From assembly GCF_004125265.1 (NCBI RefSeq), contig NZ_RDTE01000003.1, forward strand, positions 2,728,001-2,792,000: 64,000 nucleotides of DNA. Reading direction: 5' to 3'. Numbering within the stretch: position 1 is the first letter of the stretch; each line of letters begins with the position of its first letter. Shown here in pieces: positions 18,644 through 28,148 of the stretch. The stretch is from Streptomyces lydicus (GTDB lineage Bacteria > Actinomycetota > Actinomycetes > Streptomycetales > Streptomycetaceae). The translations under genes were made by a program, and so were the position numbers. Below the pieces are notes generated by a model, which made no database searches, was not told the DNA's origin, and worked only from the letters and a program-made list of their open reading frames with translations.

Positions 18644-20740
18644 GTGACGCGGAGCGTGTACGTGACCGGTATCGACCGCGGCGACGGCCGCCAGGTCGTC
18701 GAGCTGGGGGTCATGGAGCTGCTGACCCGCCATGTCGACCGGGTGGGGGTCTTCCGCCCGCTGACCCACAGCGACGGACCCGACCGCTTGTTCGACCTGC
18801 TGCGGTCCCGCTACCGGCTCACCCAGTCCCCCGACACCGTGTACGGCCTCAGCTACGAGGAGGCCTCCGCCCTCCAGGCCGAACGCGGCACCGACGAGCT
18901 GGTCTCCCGGCTCGTCGACCGCTTTCACGCCGTGGCCAGGGACTACGAGTACGTCCTGGTCCTCGGCTCGGACTTCGCCGCCACCAGCCTCCCGGCCGAG
19001 CTGAACCTCAACGCCCGGCTCGCCAACGAATTCGGCGCCGCCGTGCTGGCCGTCGTCGGCGGCCAGGGCCAGGAGGCGGAGTCCGTACGCGCCGAGGCCC
19101 GCAACGCCTACGGCGCCTACCACTCGCTGGGCTGCGATGTCGTGGCCGTGGTCGTCAACCGGGTGGCCCCCGAAATCCGCGAGGCGGTCGTCGACCGGCT
19201 CTCCGCCCGGCTCCCCGTGCCCTGCTACGCGCTCCCCGAGGACGGCTCGCTCTCCGCGCCGACCGTCGGCCAGATCGTGCACACCCTCGGTGCCGAGGTG
19301 CTGCTCGGCGACGACTCGGGCCTCGCCAGGGACGCCAGGGACTTCGTCTTCGGCGGCGCCATGCTGCCGACCTTCCTCAAGGCGCTGACCCCCGGCGCGC
19401 TCGTGGTGACCCCCGGAGACCGGGCGGACCTGGTCATCGGCTCGCTCGCCGCGCACAGCGCCGGTGCCCCGCCGATCGCCGGTGTGCTGCTCACCCTGGA
19501 CGAGCGGCCCGGCCCCGACATCATGGCGCTGGCCGCCCGGCTCGCCCCCGGCACCCCGGTGGTCTCCGTGCCCGGCGGCTCCTTCCCGACCGCGGGCGAG
19601 CTGTTCGCGATCGAGGGCAAGCTGAACGCCGCCTCGCCGCGCAAGGCGGAGACCGCGCTCGGCCTGTTCGAGCGGCATGTGGACACCGTGGAGCTGACGA
19701 ACCGCATCTCCGTCGCCCGCTCCGGCCGGGTCACGCCCATGATGTTCGAGCACGAACTGATCGAGCGCTCCCGCTCCGGCCGCCGCCGGGTCGTCCTCCC
19801 CGAGGGGGACGAGGAGCGGGTGCTGCGGGCCGCCGATGTGCTGCTGCGCCGCGACGTCTGCGACCTGACGCTGCTGGGCGCCGAGGAGCCGATCCTCAAG
19901 CGCGCCGCCGACCTGGCCATCGACCTGACCGGCGCCCAGATCATCGACCCGCAGACCTCCGAGCTGCGCGAGCGGTTCGCCGAGCGCTACGCCGCGCTGC
20001 GCGCCCACAAGGGCGTCAGCATCGAGCTGGCCTTCGACGTGGTCGCGGACGTCTCCTACTTCGGCACCCTGATGGTCCAGGAGGGCCTGGCAGACGGCAT
20101 GGTCTCCGGCGCGGTGCACTCCACCGCCGCCACCATCCGGCCCGCCTTCGAGATCATCAAGACCAGGCCGGGCGCCCAGATCGTGTCCTCGGTGTTCTTC
20201 ATGTGCCTGGCCGACCGGGTCCTGGTCTACGGCGACTGCGCGGTCAACCCGGACCCGGACGCCGAACAGCTGGCGGACATCGCCATCCAGTCGGCCGCCA
20301 CCGCCGCCCAGTTCGGCGTCGAGCCGCGGATCGCGATGCTGTCGTACTCCACCGGCACCTCCGGCTCGGGCGCGGACGTCGACAAGGTCCGCAAGGCCAC
20401 CGAGATCGTCCGCGAGCTGCGCCCCGACCTGCTGGTCGAGGGCCCGATCCAGTACGACGCGGCGGTGGACGCGGCGGTCGCGCAGACCAAGCTCCCCGAC
20501 TCCGACGTGGCCGGCAAGGCCACCGTGCTGATCTTCCCGGACCTCAACACCGGCAACAACACCTACAAGGCCGTGCAGCGCTCGGCCGGTGCGGTCGCCG
20601 TCGGCCCGGTCCTGCAGGGGCTGCGCAAGCCGGTCAACGACCTCTCGCGCGGCGCTCTGGTCCAGGACATCGTGAACACCGTGGCCATCACGGCCGTCCA
20701 GGCACAGGGCGCCCGCCCCGGCGCCGGCCCCACCTCCTGA
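18644..20740 (+). CDS. pta: Phosphate acetyltransferase, long form with DRTGG domain
   Basis: Pta (698 residues) interconverts acetyl-CoA plus phosphate and acetyl-phosphate plus CoA. It is the long form: an N-terminal P-loop-like/DRTGG regulatory region (about 1-370) precedes the catalytic PTA_PTB domain (about 375-690). The catalytic part carries VLPEGDEERVLRAA, EGLADGMVSGAVHSTA, MLSYSTGTSGSG and IFPDLNTGNNTYKAVQRS. GTG 18644 has GGAGAG 5 nt upstream. ackA begins 43 bp after the stop, so the two are one operon for acetate overflow and acetyl-phosphate production. Confidence 0.96.
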   Translation: MTRSVYVTGIDRGDGRQVVELGVMELLTRHVDRVGVFRPLTHSDGPDRLFDLLRSRYRLTQSPDTVYGLSYEEASALQAERGTDELVSRLVDRFHAVARDYEYVLVLGSDFAATSLPAELNLNARLANEFGAAVLAVVGGQGQEAESVRAEARNAYGAYHSLGCDVVAVVVNRVAPEIREAVVDRLSARLPVPCYALPEDGSLSAPTVGQIVHTLGAEVLLGDDSGLARDARDFVFGGAMLPTFLKALTPGALVVTPGDRADLVIGSLAAHSAGAPPIAGVLLTLDERPGPDIMALAARLAPGTPVVSVPGGSFPTAGELFAIEGKLNAASPRKAETALGLFERHVDTVELTNRISVARSGRVTPMMFEHELIERSRSGRRRVVLPEGDEERVLRAADVLLRRDVCDLTLLGAEEPILKRAADLAIDLTGAQIIDPQTSELRERFAERYAALRAHKGVSIELAFDVVADVSYFGTLMVQEGLADGMVSGAVHSTAATIRPAFEIIKTRPGAQIVSSVFFMCLADRVLVYGDCAVNPDPDAEQLADIAIQSAATAAQFGVEPRIAMLSYSTGTSGSGADVDKVRKATEIVRELRPDLLVEGPIQYDAAVDAAVAQTKLPDSDVAGKATVLIFPDLNTGNNTYKAVQRSAGAVAVGPVLQGLRKPVNDLSRGALVQDIVNTVAITAVQAQGARPGAGPTS

Positions 20741-20783
20741 CCCGGCCGCTCCCCCGTCCCCGCCCCCCATCGGAAAGCGCTCC

Positions 20784-21995
<1,212 letters not shown>

Positions 21996-22043
21996 GTCTC
22001 GGTGTTTCCGCCTACCGAAATATTCCGCCGCTAAACAAACCGA

Positions 22044-22049
22044 TAGGAT
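22044..22049 (+). promoter_or_regulatory. Predicted -10 box of a leaderless pyk transcript
   Basis: TAGGAT ends 7 nt before the ATG of pyk and no clear Shine-Dalgarno sequence is present, which suggests transcription starts at or next to the start codon. Confidence 0.45.
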
Positions 22050-22056
22050 TCCGCCC

Positions 22057-23484
22057 ATGCGCCGTTCCAAAATCGTCTGCACCCTGGGCCCCGCCGTCGA
22101 CTCCTTCGACCAGCTGAAGACGCTGATCGAGGCCGGTATGAATGTGGCCCGTTTCAACATGAGCCACGGGACCCAGCCGGAGCACGAGGAGCGGTACCAC
22201 CGCCTCCGCAAGGCCTCCGAGGAGACCGGTCGCGCGGTCGGCGTGCTGGCCGACCTGCAGGGGCCCAAGATCCGTCTGGAGACCTTCGCCGACGGCCCGG
22301 TGGAGCTGGTGCGCGGCGACGAGTTCGTCATCACCACCGAGGACGTCCCCGGCGACCGGACCATCTGCGGTACGACCTACAAGGGCCTGCCCGGCGATGT
22401 GTCCAAGGGCGACCCGGTCCTGATCAACGACGGCAATGTCGCCCTGCAGGTCGTCGAGGTCGACGGCCCGCGGGTGCGCACCATCGTCATCGAGGGCGGG
22501 GTGATCTCCGACCACAAGGGCATCAACCTGCCCGGCGCGGCGGTGAACGTCCCCGCGCTGTCCGAGAAGGACATCGAAGACCTCAAGTTCGCCCTGCGGA
22601 TGGGCTGCGACATGGTCGCGCTGTCCTTCGTGCGGGACGCCAAGGACGTCCAGGACGTGCACCGCGTCATGGACGAGGTGGGCCGCCGGGTCCCGGTCAT
22701 CGCCAAGGTCGAGAAGCCGCAGGCGGTCGCCAACATGCAGGAGGTCGTGATGGCCTTCGACGCCGTCATGGTCGCCCGTGGTGACCTGGCGGTGGAGTAC
22801 CCGCTGGAGAAGGTCCCGATGGTGCAGAAGCGCCTGGTGGAGCTGTGCCGCAGGAACGCCAAGCCGGTGATCGTGGCGACCCAGATGATGGAGTCCATGA
22901 TCACCAACTCCCGGCCGACCCGCGCCGAGGCGTCCGATGTCGCCAACGCCATCCTCGACGGCGCCGACGCGGTGATGCTCTCCGCCGAGTCGTCCGTCGG
23001 CGCCTACCCGATCGAGACCGTCAAGACGATGTCGAAGATCGTCGAGGCGGCCGAGGAGGAGCTGCTCTCCAAGGGCCTGCAGCCGCTGGTGCCCGGCAAG
23101 AAGCCGCGGACGCAGGGCGGTTCGGTGGCCCGCGCGGCGTGCGAGATGGCGGACTTCCTGGACGGCAAGGCGCTGATCGCCTTCACCAAGTCCGGTGACA
23201 CCGCCCGCCGCCTCTCCCGCTACCGCGCGGCCCAGCCCATCCTGGCCTTCACCACCGAGACGTCCACCCGCAACCAGCTCACGCTGAGCTGGGGCGTCGA
23301 CGCCTTCGTCGTGCCGCACGTCGACAACACCGACGCGATGGTCGACCTGGTGGACGCCGAGCTGCTCAAGCTCAAGCGCTACAGCCAGGGCGACACCATG
23401 CTGATCACCGCCGGTTCGCCCCCCGGCGTCCCCGGCACCACCAACATGGTCCGGGTGCACCGCCTCGGCGGCGAGCAGGCCTGA
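22057..23484 (+). CDS. pyk: Pyruvate kinase
   Basis: Pyruvate kinase (475 residues) converts phosphoenolpyruvate and ADP to pyruvate and ATP. The protein begins MRRSKIVCTLGPA. It shows ARFNMSHG, LADLQGPKIR, the active-site loop IAKVEKPQAV with the catalytic lysine and glutamate, VMVARGDLAVE, ATQMMESMI and the C-terminal allosteric domain with FTKSGDTARRLS. Its position beside ackA-pta matches, from memory, the second pyruvate kinase gene of S. coelicolor. It seems to be transcribed from its own promoter and ends in a strong terminator. Confidence 0.97.
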   Translation: MRRSKIVCTLGPAVDSFDQLKTLIEAGMNVARFNMSHGTQPEHEERYHRLRKASEETGRAVGVLADLQGPKIRLETFADGPVELVRGDEFVITTEDVPGDRTICGTTYKGLPGDVSKGDPVLINDGNVALQVVEVDGPRVRTIVIEGGVISDHKGINLPGAAVNVPALSEKDIEDLKFALRMGCDMVALSFVRDAKDVQDVHRVMDEVGRRVPVIAKVEKPQAVANMQEVVMAFDAVMVARGDLAVEYPLEKVPMVQKRLVELCRRNAKPVIVATQMMESMITNSRPTRAEASDVANAILDGADAVMLSAESSVGAYPIETVKTMSKIVEAAEEELLSKGLQPLVPGKKPRTQGGSVARAACEMADFLDGKALIAFTKSGDTARRLSRYRAAQPILAFTTETSTRNQLTLSWGVDAFVVPHVDNTDAMVDLVDAELLKLKRYSQGDTMLITAGSPPGVPGTTNMVRVHRLGGEQA

Positions 23485-23497
23485 CGCCCCGGCGCAC

Positions 23498-23545
23498 GAA
23501 ACGGCGGTGGGCCGCCCCCGGAAGGGGACGGCCCACCGCCGTTTT
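23498..23545. terminator. Intrinsic terminator after pyk
   Basis: A long hairpin (AAACGGCGGTGGGC pairing with GCCCACCGCCGTTT) is followed by TTTT. It lies between pyk and the convergent secreted-protein gene and can act both ways. Confidence 0.9.
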
Positions 23546-23592
23546 CTGCGGCTCCCGGAAGGGCCGGTGATCCCGGCCCGCGCCGGTGATCC

Positions 23593-24867
23593 TCAGTCCG
23601 TGATCGACTGGTGCAGACCCGGGATGTGGAGGTTGCCGCCGAACTGGCCCGCCTGGTCGATCTTCACCTTGGTGAAGTAGGCGAACGGGACGTTGATCGG
23701 CGGCGGGTGCTCGGGGTCGAAGACGATCGGGATCAGACCGAAGAGGTTGCCCTGCAGCCGCTCGGTGTACATGGTCACCTTGCCGCCGCGGATCGTGGAC
23801 GTCGAGCCCGGTGCGCCCTGGACGTGGTAGTGCTTGCCGGACGTCGGGTCGTCGACGATCTGGTGCAGATCGCCGATGTCGACGCTGTCGGCGGTGAACT
23901 TCAGGGCCTGCTTGGTGTGGCCGTTCTGGGTCTGGACGTTGACGACGCCCTCGTAGTTCAGGCCGCGCAGGGTGAGCGCGCTGGACTCCAGGTGCCAGGG
24001 GTCGTCGGGCAGGGTGGCGGGCGTCTGCTCGGCCTTGCCCTTCTGCTTGTTCTCGACGACGCAGGGGAAGGACTTCTTCCCGTCGGCGTCCTTGCCGTCC
24101 AGGCCGCCGCCGGGCAGGGCGTTGTCCGCCGCGCCCACCGCGCCGTGGACGGTGTCGTTGACCGTCTTCGACCCGTTCTTGACGGCGTCCCCGGCCTTGT
24201 CCGCGCCGTCCTTGAGGCCGCCCACCGTGTCCGTGACCGGCTTGGTGACCTTGTCGGTGGCGGAGCCGGAGTCCTTGGACGCGGACGGCGAAGGGCTCGG
24301 CGAGGCCGGCTCGGACGCCGACGGGCTCGGCGACGCCGAGGAGTCGTCCTTGGACTTGTCGCCGAAGAGACCGCCGAGGGCGTCACCGATGCCGCCCAGC
24401 AGCCCCCCGTCGTCCTTCTTCTCCTCCGAGGACGACGGCGACGGGGTCGCGGAGCCCGAAGGCTCATCGGTCTTCGAGGAACCGGACGGCGCGGGCGCCT
24501 TGCCGGCGTCCTGGCCGGCCGAGGGCGAGGCGGAGGGTTCACCGGACGGCTTGGTGTCGCCCTTGCCCTGCGCGCCGTCCTTCTTGTCCGCCGCACCGTC
24601 CTTGGACCCCGCGTCCTTGCCGTCCACCTTGTCCGGGGCGGTGACGCACGGGCCGTCCTTGAAGGGGCTCTTGGGCGCCGGCTTGGCTATCGCCATCTGG
24701 GGCGTCAGCCCCATGCCCATGAGCACGGCGGACGGCATGGCGGCAATGGCTATCGCCTTGCCCGCGGGCACGTGGAGCCGAGTCAGCAGCGGCTTCCTCG
24801 GCGCCGCGTGCCTCGGCCCGGTTCTCGCCCCGGCAGCTGCGCTCTCGTGCAGCTCGTCACCCGGCAC
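23593..24867 (-). CDS. Secreted protein with long Ser/Pro/Lys linker, unknown function
   Basis: I do not recognise a characterised family. The 424-residue product has a basic N-terminus and a hydrophobic, signal-like stretch (about residues 29-60, PAGKAIAIAAMPSAVLMGMG). Then come about 200 residues of low-complexity Ser/Asp/Lys/Pro-rich linker and a folded C-terminal domain of about 130 residues (from LESSALTLRGLNYEGVV to the end). That domain looks beta-rich and includes KHYHVQGAPGSTSTIRGGKVTMY. The GTG start has GGAGG 6 nt upstream and overlaps the end of the DUF6114 gene by 11 bp, so the two are translationally coupled. It is the last gene of a three-gene cassette and probably works in the cell envelope. 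Confidence 0.8.
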   Translation of the reverse strand: MPGDELHESAAAGARTGPRHAAPRKPLLTRLHVPAGKAIAIAAMPSAVLMGMGLTPQMAIAKPAPKSPFKDGPCVTAPDKVDGKDAGSKDGAADKKDGAQGKGDTKPSGEPSASPSAGQDAGKAPAPSGSSKTDEPSGSATPSPSSSEEKKDDGGLLGGIGDALGGLFGDKSKDDSSASPSPSASEPASPSPSPSASKDSGSATDKVTKPVTDTVGGLKDGADKAGDAVKNGSKTVNDTVHGAVGAADNALPGGGLDGKDADGKKSFPCVVENKQKGKAEQTPATLPDDPWHLESSALTLRGLNYEGVVNVQTQNGHTKQALKFTADSVDIGDLHQIVDDPTSGKHYHVQGAPGSTSTIRGGKVTMYTERLQGNLFGLIPIVFDPEHPPPINVPFAYFTKVKIDQAGQFGGNLHIPGLHQSITD

Positions 24868-25423
24868 GGTGCCTCCCGTTCGTTCCGTTGGTCGGGCTCG
24901 TTCCTGACAGGTCGTCCAGTCCATTGCCGAACCCGGGACCGTCGGCCGGTGCGGGGTGCGTGGCGACCACCGGTCCGGCGACCGCCTTGCGGGCCGGCTC
25001 CTCGGCGTCGTCCCCGCTCCGCTCGGCCTTGCCCGGTGCCCAGGAGACTCCCAGCGCACCGCCGATCAGCCCCAGGAGGAAGCCGATCAGGAAGGCGCCG
25101 AAGTTCGAGACGACCAGGGAGACGAGGGAGAGCAGAATCGCCGCCACACCCGCGAAAACGCGCGAAGCGGGCTGGAACCACATGGTCAGGCCGAGCACGA
25201 CCAGCAGTACGCCGATGATCAGCGAGCCGGCGCCGGCGGTGGTCGCCATGCGGACGGTCAGGGAACCGATCGTGAGATTCGCGTAAGGGATGTACATGAT
25301 CGGGATGCCGGCCAGCAGAGTCAGCATGCCGCCCCAGAACGGGCGGTGTCCGCGCCACTCCCGGAACGAAAGCCGCTTGCGGCCGATGGTCTCGATCAGC
25401 CGTGGTCGCGTGTCGGCGCTCAT
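24857..25423 (-). CDS. DUF6114 integral membrane protein
   Basis: A 188-residue protein with about four transmembrane helices between residues 27 and 130 (GGMLTLLAGIPIMYIPYANL, GAGSLIIGVLLVVLGLTMWF, VAAILLSLVSLVVSN, FGAFLIGFLLGLIGGALGV) and a soluble, charged C-terminal tail of about 55 residues. The sequence matches what I know as DUF6114, common in Streptomyces and without assigned function. GAGGAGC precedes the ATG by about 9 nt. It sits between a secreted DUF6230 protein and a second secreted protein, so a membrane-anchoring or assembly role for these is possible. Confidence 0.8.
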   Translation of the reverse strand: MSADTRPRLIETIGRKRLSFREWRGHRPFWGGMLTLLAGIPIMYIPYANLTIGSLTVRMATTAGAGSLIIGVLLVVLGLTMWFQPASRVFAGVAAILLSLVSLVVSNFGAFLIGFLLGLIGGALGVSWAPGKAERSGDDAEEPARKAVAGPVVATHPAPADGPGFGNGLDDLSGTSPTNGTNGRHRAG

Positions 25424-25554
25424 GTCGTACAGCTCCTCGGGACTGGCAAATCGGTGGTTCTGTGCTGAGGTGTCCTACTGGGCGCTACCCGGCGTACGGG
25501 CACGGGGAACGGCGAACGCCGCACAGCTCGCCCCGCGCCCGCACGCTCAGTGCG

Positions 25555-26172
25555 TCAGTAGCACTCGCTCTTGCCCTTGGCGACGCTCATCTTCAGGCCG
25601 CTGAGCTTGAACGTTCCGGCCGTCGTGGCCCATGCCTGCTGCCTGACGTGGGTCAGCGTGGCCGACTCGGCCTGCTGGGCGAACGAGCCGGGGTCGGCCT
25701 TGTCGCCCTTGTGCATCCCCGGGCCCTTGGTCGTCGAGCCCGCAGCAACACCGATGTCGATGTTGTTGAAGGTCGCGTCCGCGGACAGCTGGTCGAGGTC
25801 GATGTAGAGGTTCTTCGCCTCGACGGGCGTGTCACCGCCACCGGCCGACAGCTTCATCGACACATCGCCGAAGACCGGCACCGGCACGACTACCGACTGG
25901 CACAGGTTCTTGATCTTGGCGTTCGAGAACCCCGAGACCGCCACCGGGACCTGCTTGCCGCCCTTCTGGGCGTCAATGGCTCCGTACTGAACAAATCCGG
26001 TGCCGTCCAGCCGGTCGGTAGCGACCTTGAACTGCTGTCCGGACACGCTGAACGATGCCGCGAGCGCACCCTGCGAGAGGGCGACACCGATCGCGGCGGT
26101 CGCCGCGACGCTCGGCACCATGACGACGGCGAACCGCTTCCATCTGGTCCCGCCACGAGCCAGGGACTCCAT
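25555..26172 (-). CDS. DUF6230 secreted protein
   Basis: A 205-residue exported protein. The N-terminus MESLARGGTRWKRFAVVMVP starts a signal peptide with a hydrophobic core to about residue 38 (cleavage likely after GALAA). The mature part begins with FSVSGQQFKVATDRLDGTGFVQYG and contains two cysteines (NLCQSVVV and the penultimate residue). It fits DUF6230; some members carry a database name of cholesterol esterase, but I see no GXSXG or other esterase motif, so I do not adopt that. A perfect AGGAGG precedes the ATG. It is the first gene of the cassette with DUF6114. Confidence 0.8.
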   Translation of the reverse strand: MESLARGGTRWKRFAVVMVPSVAATAAIGVALSQGALAASFSVSGQQFKVATDRLDGTGFVQYGAIDAQKGGKQVPVAVSGFSNAKIKNLCQSVVVPVPVFGDVSMKLSAGGGDTPVEAKNLYIDLDQLSADATFNNIDIGVAAGSTTKGPGMHKGDKADPGSFAQQAESATLTHVRQQAWATTAGTFKLSGLKMSVAKGKSECY

Positions 26173-26529
26173 GACTTTCCTCCTTCTCGGACGTACATCT
26201 CCGGTACGGTCCGCCCCCGTTGGGACGGCCGTGCCTGGGATGGGAGAAGTGCTACGTCCTCGGGAAGGAGAGCGCCTGTCTCGGAGGCACATCGTGTTCC
26301 GAACACCGGCGATCACCCCCGAGCGACAACCACTGGCCACGCTCTCGCGCAACCTCCTGGACAGGCCCTGCCGGGTGGGGCAGAGACCCCCCTGTCCATC
26401 GCCGGCGGCACCTGCCGCCGACCACTCGGTGGGGACCCAAATACCCCGCGACACCGACCGGATGCCGGGATGCGGGAATGGACCGAGCGTGGCCGATCGT
26501 GGTCCATTCGGAGCCGCGGCACAAGGGGC

Positions 26530-26545
26530 TCGTTACTTGCGGGTA
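26530..26545. promoter_or_regulatory. Dyad GTTAC-N6-GTAAC, candidate operator
   Basis: GTTACTTGCGGGTAAC is a 5-bp-arm inverted repeat sharing TTACTTG and GTAAC with the palindrome at 26663. Both lie upstream of the DUF6230 cassette and could bind one regulator. Confidence 0.3.
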
Positions 26546-26662
26546 ACGGCTCGATAAACGCGCCACGACACACCGAAATCAAGTGGACACATAACGTCGC
26601 CACTAACGGTGAGGGGACATTGGGCAATTGCGGACACAGTGCCGCAAGGGGGCCGCTCAGAC

Positions 26663-26675
26663 TTACTTGAAGTAA
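26663..26675. promoter_or_regulatory. 13-bp palindrome TTACTTGAAGTAA, candidate operator
   Basis: A perfect 6-bp-arm palindrome around a central G, next to the terminator hairpin and upstream of the DUF6230 gene. Confidence 0.35.
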
Positions 26676-26718
26676 CAGCGGCCACGATTACCAAGTTTTG
26701 GTAAAACGTGGCCGCTGT
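26675..26718 (-). terminator. Long hairpin downstream of the thioredoxin/TPR gene
   Basis: Perfect outer 12-bp arms (ACAGCGGCCACG and CGTGGCCGCTGT) plus an inner TTACC/GGTAA pairing, 65 bp beyond the thioredoxin/TPR stop codon. It most likely ends that transcript. Confidence 0.8.
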
Positions 26719-26783
26719 GTCGTTTGTTCGGGCAACTCGCGGAGGCCGTACTGGTCAGAAGCGGGCGAGTCCGAAGACAGCGG

Positions 26784-27758
26784 TCAGAACAGCACCCGGG
26801 CGAGCGCGGTACGCGCCGCCGTCACCCGCGGATCCTCCGCGCCGATGACCTCGAAGAGCTCCAGCAGCCGCACCCGCGCGGCCTCCCGGTCGTCACCCGC
26901 CGACCGCTTCACCGCGTCGACCAGCCGGCCGAACGCGTCCTCGACGTGGCCGCCGACCAGGTCCAGGTCCGCGGCACGGATCTGCGCCGGCACATCGCCC
27001 GGGTTCTCGGCGGCCTCCTTGCGCACCGCCTGCGGGTCGAGGTCCTGCACCCGGCGCAGGAGTTCGGCCTGCGCCAGACCGAGCCTGGCCTCCGGGTTGG
27101 CCGGGTCGTCGTTGAGCACGTTCTTGTACGCCTGGACGGCACCGCCCAGATCACCGGAGTCCAGTGCCTGGTTCGCGGCCTCCAGCAGTGCGTCATAGGG
27201 GCCGGCCGGCGCCGGGGCCTCGGCCTCCTGCTCCGCCTCGCCCGCGGCCTGCGGGTCGAGGGGCGCTCCCACGATGCCGAACTGCTGCTCGGCGGCCTGC
27301 ACCAGCTGGTCGAGCACCTGGCGGATCTGCGACTCCGGGGCCGCACCCTGGAAGAGCGGGATCGGCTGACCCGCGACGACCGCGAAGACCGCCGGGATGC
27401 CCTGCACCCCGAACTGCTGGAACAGCATCTGGTTGGCATCGACGTCGATCTTGGCCAGCACGAACTTGCCGGCGTACTCCCCCGCGAGGCGCTCCAGCAG
27501 CGGACCCAGCTGCTTGCACGGCTCGCACCACTCGGCCCAGAAGTCGATGACGACCGGGACCTCGGTCGAGCGCTGCAGGACGTCCTGCTGGAACCCCGCC
27601 TCATCGACGTCGAACACCAGGCGGGCACCGCTCGCGGGCGCCCGGCCCGTACGGGCGGCCTCGGCACGTGCCTGCTCCGCCTTCTGCTTCGCTTCCCCCG
27701 CCGACTTCACCGCTGCGAGGTCGACGACTCCACTCATGGACATATTGCGTGGCTGCAT
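26784..27758 (-). CDS. Thioredoxin/TPR co-chaperone, CnoX (YbbN)-like
   Basis: A 324-residue cytosolic protein. A thioredoxin domain (about 47-155) is followed by an acidic/Pro linker and a TPR-like C-terminal region (about 195-324, DALLEAANQALDSGDLGGAV...). This is the architecture of YbbN/CnoX holdases that protect unfolding proteins and hand them to chaperones. The redox motif is W-C78-E-P-C81, with the usual glycine changed to glutamate; both cysteines are present, unlike E. coli CnoX. GIPAVF supplies the cis-proline loop. The ATG at 27758 has GGAGG upstream. It is divergent from a TetR gene with an operator-like palindrome between them. Confidence 0.88.
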   Translation of the reverse strand: MQPRNMSMSGVVDLAAVKSAGEAKQKAEQARAEAARTGRAPASGARLVFDVDEAGFQQDVLQRSTEVPVVIDFWAEWCEPCKQLGPLLERLAGEYAGKFVLAKIDVDANQMLFQQFGVQGIPAVFAVVAGQPIPLFQGAAPESQIRQVLDQLVQAAEQQFGIVGAPLDPQAAGEAEQEAEAPAPAGPYDALLEAANQALDSGDLGGAVQAYKNVLNDDPANPEARLGLAQAELLRRVQDLDPQAVRKEAAENPGDVPAQIRAADLDLVGGHVEDAFGRLVDAVKRSAGDDREAARVRLLELFEVIGAEDPRVTAARTALARVLF

Positions 27759-27787
27759 GGGTCCATCCTCCCCCCTGGGCGGGCCGT

Positions 27788-27810
27788 TCCGGAAAGCGAT
27801 CCGGAAAGCG
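27788..27810. repeat. Direct repeat TCCGGAAAGCG x2
   Basis: Two identical 11-mers with 12-bp period just upstream of the thioredoxin/TPR start, within its presumed leader or promoter. Confidence 0.6.
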
Positions 27811-28040
27811 CTGCGGTCTGCGATGCGATCGGTCGTGCGGCGATGCTGCGAAGCGCCGGTCCGGTGCCGCCACCGGGGCCGTCTTCCGGGCGCCGCACCC
27901 CGCCCGTACGCCCCGCCGGAATGCCGGCGTACATACAGGGCCGCTGCCCGTGGTGGCCCCGAGGAGGGCCGTTGTGCGGTCCCCAGGAGGACCGTCGTGC
28001 GCGGCCGCGGGTCCCCACCCACGGCCAGTGGCTGTCACTC

Positions 28041-28063
28041 TTACGCTACGACCCGTAGCGTAA
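28041..28063. promoter_or_regulatory. Perfect TetR-type operator palindrome
   Basis: TTACGCTACG and CGTAGCGTAA are perfect 10-bp arms around ACC, 86 bp before the tetR start. The size and symmetry match TetR-family operators, so autoregulation is likely. Confidence 0.7.
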
Positions 28064-28098
28064 CTCGCCGTCGGCCCCGCATCACCACCGGGTCGGGC

Positions 28099-28125
28099 CC
28101 CGTGAGGCGTGATCTGCCTCACGGG
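28099..28125. promoter_or_regulatory. Second inverted repeat upstream of tetR
   Basis: CCCGTGAGGC and GCCTCACGGG are perfect 10-bp arms with a 7-nt centre, 24 bp before the tetR ATG. It could be an operator or a 5'-leader hairpin. Confidence 0.5.
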
Positions 28126-28148
28126 CGGCACCTCCCGTACTGCCCGGT

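Larger units (their letters stand above)
26173..26783. other. Intergenic region upstream of the DUF6230 cassette
   Basis: This 611-bp region has no credible gene. It holds the long hairpin at 26675-26718 (downstream of the thioredoxin gene), a 13-bp palindrome and a related dyad (both listed below), and the expected DUF6230 promoter. It is more AT-rich than its surroundings between about 26520 and 26710. Confidence 0.6.
27759..28148. other. Divergent region between the thioredoxin/TPR gene and tetR
   Basis: This 390-bp region holds the direct repeat at 27788, two inverted repeats (28041-28063 and 28099-28125) and presumably both promoters. No gene is seen. Confidence 0.6.

Noticed and set aside
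25555..26172. Naming the DUF6230 protein cholesterol esterase
   Set aside because: No GXSXG or catalytic triad is visible, so the name is not supported by this sequence.
25402..26670. Plus-strand frame across the DUF6230 gene
   Set aside because: Antisense shadow; the minus strand has a signal peptide, a perfect ribosome site and family similarity.
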